DNA of 10,288 bases from Planctomycetota bacterium. Its GTDB lineage: Bacteria; Planctomycetota; Phycisphaerae; WQYP01; JAJZKY01. This document shows, piece by piece, positions 1 through 6,799 of the stretch (position 1 is its first letter; the number at the start of each line of letters is the position of its first letter). The notes beneath the pieces were generated by a model. That model had not been told where the DNA came from. It did no database searches and saw only the letters and a program-made list of their open reading frames with translations. The position numbers and the translations under genes were made by a program. The stretch is from assembly GCA_021803885.1 (NCBI GenBank), contig JAJZKY010000111.1, forward strand, positions 1-10,288, read 5' to 3'.

Positions 1-131
1 GGCTCTTGTTGGCCGGCATCGTCGGCCGGCGCCGGCGGCGGCGCCGCATGGCTTTCCGGCGCATTTTTCGCATGGGAAGCAGGCTCCATGCTTTGGGAGT
101 TCTGGTGATGGTTCATCGTTTCGCCGGTCAT
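1..131 (-). CDS. Unrecognised protein, N-terminal fragment (Ala/Pro/His-rich start)
   Basis: On the minus strand an ATG at 131 opens a frame that runs off the left edge of the window (43 codons visible). The first in-frame stop upstream is at 162-164, so 131 is the earliest ATG; a second in-frame ATG at 116 is possible. Upstream of 131 there is only a weak purine stretch (GAGAAAG). The visible peptide begins MTGETMNHHQNSQ and goes on through Ser, His, Ala and Glu residues to an Ala/Pro-rich stretch and then acidic and Gln residues. It is low-complexity, hydrophilic and likely disordered, with no signal peptide or membrane segment. Such tails precede many different folded domains, so no function is assigned. 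A candidate promoter and dyad lie at 182-211. Coding status is supported by the clean start and the promoter context, not by homology. Confidence 0.55.
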   Translation of the reverse strand, partial: MTGETMNHHQNSQSMEPASHAKNAPESHAAPPPAPADDAGQQE

Positions 132-181
132 TTTCTGAAGCTTTCTCGGTAGTTCCTCTGGTTACCGCCTGCACGCGTCCT

Positions 182-211
182 ATGCTAGTTGACCCGCCCA
201 TCGGGCGTCAA
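182..211 (-). promoter_or_regulatory. Candidate sigma-70-type promoter for the leftward gene
   Basis: Read on the minus strand, a -35-like TTGACG (211-206, five of six consensus bases) is followed after 18 bases by a -10-like TAGCAT (187-182, four of six). Transcription would begin near 175, leaving a leader of roughly 45 bases before the ATG at 131. The orientation and distance fit the partial gene at 1-131. The assignment rests on consensus matching alone. Confidence 0.4.
189..211. promoter_or_regulatory. TTGAC-N13-GTCAA inverted repeat, possible operator
   Basis: A 23-bp dyad has perfect five-base arms, TTGAC at 189-193 and GTCAA at 207-211. Within it is a smaller CGCCC/GGGCG stem (195-199 with 203-207). 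It covers the -35 hexamer and much of the spacer of the leftward candidate promoter, where a repressor would block RNA polymerase. The dyad is visible in the sequence; operator function is inferred and no regulator gene is present in the window. Confidence 0.35.
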
Positions 212-230
212 ACCCCCCGGCGGGAGGTTT
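210..230. other. Stable hairpin followed by a T-rich run
   Basis: AAACC at 210-214 pairs with GGTTT at 226-230, and CCC (216-218) pairs with GGG (222-224), separated by one C/A mismatch and closed by a three-base loop. The bases after it on the + strand read AATTTT, so in form it resembles an intrinsic terminator. No + strand gene ends upstream, so it would only make sense for an unseen small RNA or as a regulatory structure next to the dyad at 189-211. Confidence 0.35.
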
Positions 231-408
231 AATTTTGCGTTTATAAAAGATAGTGTTCGACGTTCACCATCCCGGCTCTTGACCGACGCCGCTCGAACTG
301 ATTTGCCATCAGACTCTGCCGCCTGGTGGCCAGAGACCTAATCTCATCGCGCACAGAGCTTCTCTTTTCACACCCTCAGTCGGGTTCGTCGGGAGATTGT
401 GTCGGGGG

Positions 409-438
409 TCTGATTGGCCGAAAGGCCGTGAACGGTTA
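409..438 (+). repeat. 30-bp direct repeat, copy A (upstream of GH31)
   Basis: Matches 3313-3342 in the same orientation at 27 of 30 positions. Both copies begin TCTGATTG, share a core AAGGCCGTG and end ACGGTTA. The differences are at 417 (G, A in copy B), 421 (A, C in copy B) and 431 (A, C in copy B). In RNA form GGCC-GAAA-GGCC (416-427, one pair of which is wobble-free only in this copy) could fold as a GNRA hairpin, and an alternative stem GGCCG-TGAA-CGGTT (424-437) would compete with it. The copy lies 104 bases before the GH31 start codon. Confidence 0.75.
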
Positions 439-442
439 TCTT
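414..442 (+). promoter_or_regulatory. Candidate promoter overlapping repeat copy A, for the GH31 gene
   Basis: TTGGCC (414-419, four of six to the -35 consensus) is followed after 17 bases by TATCTT (437-442, four of six to the -10 consensus). It points toward the GH31 gene and would give a leader of about 95 bases. The equivalent bases in copy B are TTGACC (3318-3323) and TACAAA (3341-3346) with the same 17-base spacing. The matches are moderate and the assignment is tentative. Confidence 0.25.
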
Positions 443-477
443 CTATTGCACGCCGCCGGAAGACCAAGGGAAAGACG

Positions 478-531
478 ATGGAACAGAGCGAGCCGCAACT
501 GAATCACCCGCGTTTGAAGGACATTGAATAA
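478..531 (+). CDS. Possible 17-residue leader peptide upstream of GH31
   Basis: An ATG at 478 opens a short frame, MEQSEPQLNHPRLKDIE, that ends at TAA 529-531, only 11 bases before the GH31 ATG at 543. It is preceded by AAGGGA (466-471) six bases upstream, a better ribosome-binding site than GH31 itself has. It is not in frame with GH31. It shows no run of a single amino acid codon and no attenuator pairing that I could confirm. It may be a chance ORF or a translational-coupling leader; the frame stays open upstream to 283 without an ATG, which is compatible with chance. Confidence 0.2.
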   Translation: MEQSEPQLNHPRLKDIE

Positions 532-542
532 AAGAGCAGATC

Positions 543-3263
543 ATGAATCGGCGAGAATTCCTGGAGCAGATGGTCGTGTTGTCAGCCGCGTCGGCAATCG
601 CGCCGCTGCGTGCGAACGAGGTTGCCGATGGTGCGGCGGCCGGCGGCAAGCCGGTCGTACGCGAAAACGTGCGCTTTGAGGTTCTGACTCCCACGCTGAT
701 TCGGATGGAATATTCTCCCACGTCGCACTTTGTTGACGCAGCGAGCATAGCGGTGATCAAGCGGAACTGGCCGGCGGCCCGATTCACAACCGGGGAGACC
801 GACGGCTGGTTGAGCATCAAGACCGATAAAATGACTCTGCGTTATAAGCTCGGCGCCGGTCCCTTCAAGGCGGGGAACCTGCGGATCACCTGGCATGGCA
901 AAGGCTCTCAACACTGGCAGCCGGGCGATAAGGACGATAAGAACCTCCTGGGCGTGCCGGGCGATATGAGCCATCAGGTAACGCCCGTGACCACTCCGGG
1001 TCCACTTACCGCCAACGGTTACTTCCTCCTCGATGACAGCCGGACTGCGCTGCGCGACCGGGAGACAAAATGGGTCAAGCCCCGCTCCGGAAAGGATGGT
1101 CAGGACTGGTACTTTTTCGTCTATGGCCACGATTACGCCCATATGCTTGGCGAGTTCTCACAGTTGATCGGTCCGATCCCCATGGTTCCGCGTTATGTGC
1201 TGGGGGTATGGTTTGGTTCGCGTGCCGGGTACTCATCCCACGAATGGAAGATGATCGTCTCGCACTTTCGGGAAGATTCCCTGCCGTTGGACATGGTAGT
1301 CCTTGATTCGGATTCCAGCGCGAAATGTATATGGTCGGGTTATGACTGGGACCGAGAGCAGTTACCCCACCCCCGCGCCTTTTTTCATTGGATGCGCCAA
1401 CACGGCGTTAAGGTTACGGTCAACGAACATTACGGGGCGATTACACCTGTCAGCGAGAGTCATTTCGAGGAGATTCGCAAGGATCTCGGGCTGCCTGCGG
1501 ATACCAAGGAGATCAGCCACAACTTGGCCAGCAAGAAATATGCCGGGCTGTTCATGGACATCATGCACAAGCCCGCGCTGGATGACGCAATGGCCTTCTG
1601 GTGGCAGGATGGCTGTGCCGGGGCGGAAATGGAAGGCTTGGACCCCATGGAGTGGACCCGGGAGGTGGAATACGATGGTCAGGAGCGTATCACCGGGAAG
1701 AGAACCTTCATCTTCTGCCGGCTCGGCGCCTGGGGATCACACCGTTACGGCGCCTACTTCACCGGCGATCTGCCCGGCGTGTGGGACTGTTTGGATGTGA
1801 TCGTGCCCGCCGCACAACAGGCCGGCAACATGCTTGTGGCATATATCAACAATCTCTGCGGCGGCGTCTTTAACGTGCGTCTACCGCAGGATCTTTACCA
1901 GCGGTGGGTGCAGTTTAGTGCTCTAAGCCCAATCATGTGGTTCCATGGCTTTTGGGGCCAGCGCGAGCCATGGGAGTACGGTCCCGCTGGCGTCGAAGCC
2001 TACCGGAAATTCGTCTCGCTGCGCTACGCCTTGATTCCGTATATTTATACGTATGGCCGAATAGCCCATGAAACGGGGATGCCGCTGGTACGCGGCATGT
2101 ATCTGGATTATCCCGACCAGGAGCCATCTTACTCGTACAATCACCAGTATATGTTCGGCCGGGAATTGCTGGTGGCGCCGGTCACCAAACCCGCGGACGA
2201 CAAGCCGGCCACACCGGCTGGCGACGGCGCGGTTTTTTCCAGTTCACCGGCCAACCAGCCGGCTCTGAAGGAAGTGTTCCTGCCGGCTGGCAGCAAGTGG
2301 TTCGACTATTTCACCGGTGACATCTACGAAGGTGGACGGACGATCACCCACGAGTGTCCTTTGGAGCGGATGCCGTTGTTCGTGCGTTCGGGATCGATCC
2401 TGCCGCTGGCGCCGAAAATGGACTACAGCGATCAAAAGCCGCTCGATCCGTTGACGCTGGACATATACGCCGGTGCGGGGGCCCAGTTCGATCTCTATGA
2501 GGATGACGGCCTGTCGCTGGGATACCACGGCGGCGAATTCGCTTGGACTCTTATAACGTTCGGTCCCACGTCCGAGCCGGAATGCTATCAGCTTGTCATT
2601 GGACCAACCAGGGGCCGGTTTGAGGGTCAGCTCGCGGCCCGCCGCTACGTGGTGTGTCTGCATGGCATACTCAAGCCACGGGCAGTGATGCTGGGTGGCA
2701 AGATGCTGGCGGAGTTGGACCAATACGAAGGCGGCGACGGGTGGAGTTGGGACGCACAGCGCCGGGTGGCGAATGTGCACATAGCGCACGCGCATTGCAT
2801 TCGCACAGCGATCGCGCTGACGGTTCAAGGCGCCGGCACGTTCGCCGACGTGATGGTTCAACAACAAGCGCTCAACCTGCGATCCCAGGTTCGCCAGGTC
2901 CGGCGCCAGATAAAGTTCCAGTGGGCGGCCCTGCTCAACGGCGGGGACATCGACGTTCCCCCCCATGTGCTCCAAGTGGCCGACAACGTGGATGGGGAAC
3001 TGAGTCGGATCGTGACCAACCCGTGGGGAGCGGGCCGGCACCCACCGGATTTCGATGCCTTGCGCGCAACCCTGCGCCAGGCGCTCGTAGAACATCCATT
3101 CGAATCAAGAAGAACCATACCGGAAGCAGACCCTGAGCGTATAGCGATGATAAAACGTCTGTGGAACGCAACGTTTACGCCGGCCCAGATCAAGCTGATG
3201 ACCGGGATGCTGCTCGGCGCCGATGTACCGGCGCGTGGGTTGGCGCAGACGGCGTGGTCCTGA
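543..3263 (+). CDS. Tat-exported glycoside hydrolase family 31 protein (divergent alpha-glycosidase)
   Basis: A 906-residue retaining alpha-glycosidase of the GH31 clan, probably acting outside the cytoplasm on plant or microbial alpha-linked sugars; the exact substrate cannot be read from the sequence. Residues 1-25 form a Tat-type signal (NRREFLEQ, a hydrophobic stretch, then PLRANE). An N-terminal beta-sandwich (about 40-205) precedes the TIM barrel (about 210-510). The likely nucleophile is D356 in FWWQDG and the likely acid/base is D409 in YFTGDLPGVW. Further GH31 landmarks are LPQDLYQRWVQFSALSP (447-463) and RYALIPYIYTY (494-504). C-terminal beta domains follow, including a DUF5110-like segment near 635-690 (LYEDDG at 651-656). 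The tail from about 770 is helical and not typical of the family. The usual W-x-D-x-N-E context of the nucleophile is replaced here. ATG 543 is the first start after an in-frame stop at 525-527; its ribosome-binding site is weak. The gene stands alone and is flanked by two copies of a 30-bp repeat. Confidence 0.9.
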   Translation: MNRREFLEQMVVLSAASAIAPLRANEVADGAAAGGKPVVRENVRFEVLTPTLIRMEYSPTSHFVDAASIAVIKRNWPAARFTTGETDGWLSIKTDKMTLRYKLGAGPFKAGNLRITWHGKGSQHWQPGDKDDKNLLGVPGDMSHQVTPVTTPGPLTANGYFLLDDSRTALRDRETKWVKPRSGKDGQDWYFFVYGHDYAHMLGEFSQLIGPIPMVPRYVLGVWFGSRAGYSSHEWKMIVSHFREDSLPLDMVVLDSDSSAKCIWSGYDWDREQLPHPRAFFHWMRQHGVKVTVNEHYGAITPVSESHFEEIRKDLGLPADTKEISHNLASKKYAGLFMDIMHKPALDDAMAFWWQDGCAGAEMEGLDPMEWTREVEYDGQERITGKRTFIFCRLGAWGSHRYGAYFTGDLPGVWDCLDVIVPAAQQAGNMLVAYINNLCGGVFNVRLPQDLYQRWVQFSALSPIMWFHGFWGQREPWEYGPAGVEAYRKFVSLRYALIPYIYTYGRIAHETGMPLVRGMYLDYPDQEPSYSYNHQYMFGRELLVAPVTKPADDKPATPAGDGAVFSSSPANQPALKEVFLPAGSKWFDYFTGDIYEGGRTITHECPLERMPLFVRSGSILPLAPKMDYSDQKPLDPLTLDIYAGAGAQFDLYEDDGLSLGYHGGEFAWTLITFGPTSEPECYQLVIGPTRGRFEGQLAARRYVVCLHGILKPRAVMLGGKMLAELDQYEGGDGWSWDAQRRVANVHIAHAHCIRTAIALTVQGAGTFADVMVQQQALNLRSQVRQVRRQIKFQWAALLNGGDIDVPPHVLQVADNVDGELSRIVTNPWGAGRHPPDFDALRATLRQALVEHPFESRRTIPEADPERIAMIKRLWNATFTPAQIKLMTGMLLGADVPARGLAQTAWS

Positions 3264-3312
3264 CGATCGGCCGCAGTCCGGCGTCCACAACTTTTAAGTG
3301 TACCCTTGGCAT

Positions 3313-3342
3313 TCTGATTGACCGCAAGGCCGTGCACGGTTA
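3313..3342 (+). repeat. 30-bp direct repeat, copy B (downstream of GH31)
   Basis: Second copy of the repeat at 409-438, same orientation, 27 of 30 identical, starting 49 bases after the GH31 stop and ending 62 bases before the ligA stop. In this copy the centre reads CCGTGCACGG (3329-3338... palindrome), a perfect 10-base dyad that copy A only approximates. The hairpin loop bases are GCAA instead of GAAA, so the GNRA pattern is kept, while one stem pair becomes an A/C mismatch. The gap between the convergent GH31 and ligA genes holds nothing else that I recognise, and no clear intrinsic terminator. Confidence 0.75.
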
Positions 3343-3404
3343 CAAAACATATCAATCTTGAATGTGTGAGGTATATCGAAGCCGCCGGTTTCCCATACAC
3401 GCTC

Positions 3405-5483
3405 TTACCCGCGGCCGACGCGTTTGAAAAATTCCGCCTCGTCGATCACCTCCACCCCGAGCTTTTGGGCCTTATGTAGCTTGCCGCCCGGGTTCGCGCC
3501 GGAGAGCACAAAGGATGTTTTTTTTCCAACACTTTCGGAAACATTTCCGCCCAGCGATTCAATCATCTCCTTGATTTGACCGCGCGTGTACTTTTTCAGT
3601 TCGCCGGTGACGACAATGGTTTTTCCCGAAAGTGGGCCGGACGTCGTTGCCGCGGTTCCGGTGACATCCCGGCGTACCGCAATGCCCAGTTCGGCCAATT
3701 CCCGGAGCAATTCAAGCCCCGGGCCGTGATGGAGAAAATTGTAAATGGATTGGCCGACCACTTCGCCGACATCGGGAACCGCTTCAAAATCCGCCAGACG
3801 GGCGGCGGCCAGGGCTTCGAGATCGGGAAATCGCTCGGCCAGAACGGCGGCGGTTCGTGTTCCAACGTGCAAAATGCTCAAACCCGCCAGGAGGCGTTCC
3901 CATCCGCGGTTTTTGCTCTGCTGAATGCCGGCCAGCAGATTCTCGGCCGATTTTTGGCCCATGCGCTCCAGCGGCAGCAGGTCTTCCAGCTTGAGCCGAT
4001 AGAGATCGGGAATCGACTGGACCAGCTTCGCGTTTATCAGTTGCTCAATAATGGCCGATCCGAGATTTTCGATGTCCATCTGGTTTCGTCCGCCGAAATA
4101 TTTGAGCCGTTGGGCCAGTTGGGCCGGACAGGTAACATTCGTGCAGCGGACAAAACCACCGTCACGGATCACCGGCCCTTTACATGCGGGGCAATGGGAC
4201 GGCGGCTCAATGGTTTGGGCATGGAGGGGGCGGGCTTCCGGCACAACTCCGACCACGTAGGGAATCACCTCGCCCGCTTTCTGCACGATCACCCGGTCGT
4301 GCCGGCGGATGTCTTTACGCCGGATTTCATCAAAATTATGCAAGCTGGCCCGGTATACCTGCGTACCGCTGACAAACACCGGCGGCTGAAATTCCGCCAC
4401 CGGCGTAATCGTGCCGGTTTTGCCCACCTGGAATACCACATTGGCCAGTTCGGTACTGGCCTGCTCCGGCTGATATTTGAAGGCGATGCACCACCGCGGC
4501 GCCCGGGCGGTTGAACCCAGCGCGCGGCGCTGGGAAAGCGAATTCACTTTCACCACTACGCCGTCGGTGTCGAAGGGGAGCCTTTTTCGTAATTCGGCGA
4601 AGCGGTGGAGAAACTCAATCGCCTCCTGAATATCCCGCGCCGGCATTACGTGCGGCGCCAATTGAAAACCCAGTGCCTGCAGATACGCCAGCCATTGCTG
4701 ATAACTGCTGAATTCAAATCCTTCCACCACTCCCTGGCCATGTGGCAGAAAATGCAATTGGCGCGCTGCCACCAGCCGCGGGTCCAGCAGTTTGAGTGTA
4801 CCGGCGGCGGTATTGCGTGGATTGGCGTAAGGCTCTTCTCCCGCCTCTTCCTGCCGCTGGTTGATCAGCACAAACCGCCGGCGCGTCAGAAACGTCTCGC
4901 CGCGCACTTCCAGCACGCGGGGAATCGACGGGGGAAATTCCCGGCCCGCGGAATCCAACGCCGCTGGCGCATGCAGCAGAAGCGGAATATTGCGGATGGT
5001 TCGGGCGTTGGCCGTTACATCGTCGCCGCTGGTTCCATCGCCGCGCGTGGCCGCCAGCGCCAACCGGCCGTCTTCGTAACGCACAGAAAGCGACACGCCG
5101 TCAATCTTCGGTTCGCATACGTAGGAAAAGTCGCTTCCCCCCAGCAGTTTGCGGACGCGCGCGTCAAACGCCAGCAACTCGCCTTCGGTATAGGTGTTGT
5201 CGATGGAGATCATCGCAATGGCGTGGCGAACCGAGGCGAAGCCCTCCACCGGCTGCCCCGCCACCCTCTGCGTGGGCGAATCAGGAGTGATAAGGTCCGG
5301 GTGCGCCTCTTCCAACTCCCGCAACCGGCGAAAAAGTTCATCATACTCCCGGTCGTCAATTTCCGGCCTGGCCTGGTCATAATAAAGCTGATCATGCCGG
5401 TGGATGGTCCGCCGGAGTTCTTCGATTTGTCCGGCCATGCTCTGTCGATAGCTATCGGGAGAGCCGATCTTAGCTTTGCTCAT
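3405..5483 (-). CDS. ligA: NAD-dependent DNA ligase LigA
   Basis: Seals single-strand nicks in DNA in the cytoplasm using NAD+, in replication (Okazaki fragments) and repair. The 692-residue product is full length for the family. The N-terminal Ia domain (about 15-75) contains the NMN-binding YYDxxxPEIDDREYDEL pattern. The adenylation domain carries the catalytic lysine K126 in CEPKIDG, TRGDG (146-150), LEVRGE (191-196), NPRNTAAGTLK (221-231) and FKYQPE (335-340). The OB fold follows (VGKTGTITPVAEF, 353-365), then a four-cysteine zinc finger (C431, C434, C447, C452), helix-hairpin-helix repeats (about 470-600) and a C-terminal BRCT domain (about 615-692). ATG 5483 is preceded by GGGA about ten bases upstream. 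It starts 30 bases after the stop of the phospholipase D-like gene and is probably cotranscribed with it. Nothing in the catalytic residues looks altered. Confidence 0.98.
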   Translation of the reverse strand: MSKAKIGSPDSYRQSMAGQIEELRRTIHRHDQLYYDQARPEIDDREYDELFRRLRELEEAHPDLITPDSPTQRVAGQPVEGFASVRHAIAMISIDNTYTEGELLAFDARVRKLLGGSDFSYVCEPKIDGVSLSVRYEDGRLALAATRGDGTSGDDVTANARTIRNIPLLLHAPAALDSAGREFPPSIPRVLEVRGETFLTRRRFVLINQRQEEAGEEPYANPRNTAAGTLKLLDPRLVAARQLHFLPHGQGVVEGFEFSSYQQWLAYLQALGFQLAPHVMPARDIQEAIEFLHRFAELRKRLPFDTDGVVVKVNSLSQRRALGSTARAPRWCIAFKYQPEQASTELANVVFQVGKTGTITPVAEFQPPVFVSGTQVYRASLHNFDEIRRKDIRRHDRVIVQKAGEVIPYVVGVVPEARPLHAQTIEPPSHCPACKGPVIRDGGFVRCTNVTCPAQLAQRLKYFGGRNQMDIENLGSAIIEQLINAKLVQSIPDLYRLKLEDLLPLERMGQKSAENLLAGIQQSKNRGWERLLAGLSILHVGTRTAAVLAERFPDLEALAAARLADFEAVPDVGEVVGQSIYNFLHHGPGLELLRELAELGIAVRRDVTGTAATTSGPLSGKTIVVTGELKKYTRGQIKEMIESLGGNVSESVGKKTSFVLSGANPGGKLHKAQKLGVEVIDEAEFFKRVGRG

Positions 5484-5513
5484 GGCGATTTTTCCCGTTG
5501 TCTAAGCTCGACT

Positions 5514-6725
5514 TTAGAGCCACCAGCGCAACCAATAGGCCAGCGTATTGAGAATTTTTTCTCCGGTGGTATTGTGCTCGACATCCGCCAGGCGCACGCG
5601 CCGGCTGTGGCGGAGTTCGTAGCGGCATATCCGCCGGATCGCCGCGGCGAAACGTGGGGAGCGTATCACCGCCAGGAATTCCAGATTCGTCCATAGGCTT
5701 CGCGGATCGATGTTGGCGGATCCCAGGATGGTCCACTGTCGGTCGATCACGACCACCTTGCTGTGCAGCACCCGGCTGGTGCGCTCATAGATGCGGATTC
5801 CCGAGCGCAGCAGTTTGTGATACAGATAGCGCGTGGCTAGTTGCGCGACGCGCACGTCCGTTTTCGCCGGTACGATCACGCTCATCCGTACCTGCCGACG
5901 ACGCGCCGCCAGTAAAGCGCGCAAGACGCGGCGGACGGGAATGAAATACGCCATGGCGATCACGACCTGATGCCGCGCCCGGCGCAGCAATTTTCGATAC
6001 ACCCGCGCCGCCCGGCTGAAGCTTAAGCCCGGGCCGCTGTCAAAAAAATGGATCGATTCCTCCGCCGGGATCAGCTTCACCCGGCGATATTCCTTCGGCC
6101 GCCGCCGCAGATACTGGCCCTTGGCGTGCAGCCACGAGCGGTGAAAACTGTGGGCGATTTCTTGCTGTTGGGGTCCTTGCAACCGCACATGCAGATCGCG
6201 CCAACCGAGCGTCGGAGCCTGCTGTTCGTCGGTTTGAAGAAAGGTCAAGTCCCGTCCGTGATCCACAATGTTCATGCCGCCGAAATAGGCGCAGACGTCG
6301 TCAATCACCAGAAGTTTGCGGTGGTCGCGCCGGTTGAGAATGGTAAAGAACGAAAACTTTCGCAGCGCTTCCCAGAGACTGTGGTAGGCATGGACCTGCA
6401 CGCCGGCGCCCCGCAGGTCGGAGAATAATTCCGGACCGGTGGCCTGCGATCCCACGGCGTCGTAAAGTACCCGTACGTCCAGCCCTTCCGCGGCGCGCCG
6501 CATCAGTGCTCCGGCGATGGCGAGCCCGCTGGCGTCGTTGGCGAAAATATAAGTCTCCAGCCAGATGCGCGACTTCGCCGCCGCCATATCCGCCAGCATG
6601 GCGTGAAAAAGAACCGGCGCTTCGGTGTAGAGCGATAAAGCGTTCCCCGCCACCTCAATGCGGATCACCTGCCCGGTCGCCACCGGGTCAAGATTCGCAG
6701 TTACCGTTGCCTGGCTTGTTGCCAT
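5514..6725 (-). CDS. Phospholipase D superfamily protein, cardiolipin synthase B-like
   Basis: A 403-residue protein with the two HKD motifs of phospholipase D/cardiolipin synthases: H135-R-K137-(4)-D142 followed by GGMN (149-152), and H321-S-K323-(4)-D328 followed by GSAN (335-338). Members join two phosphatidylglycerol molecules, or phosphatidylglycerol with phosphatidylethanolamine, into cardiolipin at the inner membrane. The family also contains nucleases and other phosphatidyltransferases. There are no N-terminal membrane helices, unlike ClsA, and the length of about 400 residues fits ClsB (YbhO). The C-terminus (AYWLRWWL) is aromatic and might touch the membrane. ATG 6725 has no clear Shine-Dalgarno site, but it is the only start before the conserved region. 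It lies between ndk (74 bases upstream) and ligA (30 bases downstream), all in one direction. I am sure of the superfamily and fairly sure of the ClsB-like call. Confidence 0.9.
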   Translation of the reverse strand: MATSQATVTANLDPVATGQVIRIEVAGNALSLYTEAPVLFHAMLADMAAAKSRIWLETYIFANDASGLAIAGALMRRAAEGLDVRVLYDAVGSQATGPELFSDLRGAGVQVHAYHSLWEALRKFSFFTILNRRDHRKLLVIDDVCAYFGGMNIVDHGRDLTFLQTDEQQAPTLGWRDLHVRLQGPQQQEIAHSFHRSWLHAKGQYLRRRPKEYRRVKLIPAEESIHFFDSGPGLSFSRAARVYRKLLRRARHQVVIAMAYFIPVRRVLRALLAARRRQVRMSVIVPAKTDVRVAQLATRYLYHKLLRSGIRIYERTSRVLHSKVVVIDRQWTILGSANIDPRSLWTNLEFLAVIRSPRFAAAIRRICRYELRHSRRVRLADVEHNTTGEKILNTLAYWLRWWL

Positions 6726-6799
6726 ATTGCGCTCGCGCCGACTACTGCCTCAGGCCGGCACGGGCCGAGGCCCCACGGCTGATAAACATCGTCCAGCGC

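Larger units (their letters stand above)
132..542. other. Divergent intergenic region (411 bases)
   Basis: This gap separates a minus-strand gene starting at 131 from the GH31 gene starting at 543. It has a candidate minus-strand promoter with an embedded dyad (182-211), a hairpin (210-230), an A/T-rich patch (228-256) that might hold promoter elements, copy A of a 30-bp repeat (409-438) and a possible short leader ORF (478-531). I also see a small perfect stem of five pairs, CTGAT with ATCAG, at 298-312. I find no tRNA, riboswitch or other RNA that I recognise. Confidence 0.6.

Noticed and set aside
2244..3095. A 283-codon open frame on the minus strand inside the GH31 gene
   Set aside because: It lies opposite a clear GH31 coding region and its translation matches no family I recognise. 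High G+C commonly produces such frames.
3311..3361. Coding interpretation of repeat copy B (a frame reading ILIDRKAVHGY and ending at TGA 3359-3361)
   Set aside because: Copy A reads similarly (GLIGRKAVNGY), but neither frame has a sensible start or a conserved extension on either side, so I treat the repeat as non-coding.
3264..3404. Intrinsic terminator between the convergent GH31 and ligA genes
   Set aside because: Only imperfect stems (such as GTGT with ACAC near 3364-3400) and no T run after a strong hairpin on either strand.
3576..5696. Two long + strand open frames (312 and 363 codons) opposite ligA
   Set aside because: Antisense to a full-length, motif-complete LigA, with no recognisable domains; treated as shadows.
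6726..6799. GGGC/GCCC hairpin between ndk and the ClsB-like gene as a terminator
   Set aside because: A four-pair stem without a T tract; common by chance in G+C-rich sequence.
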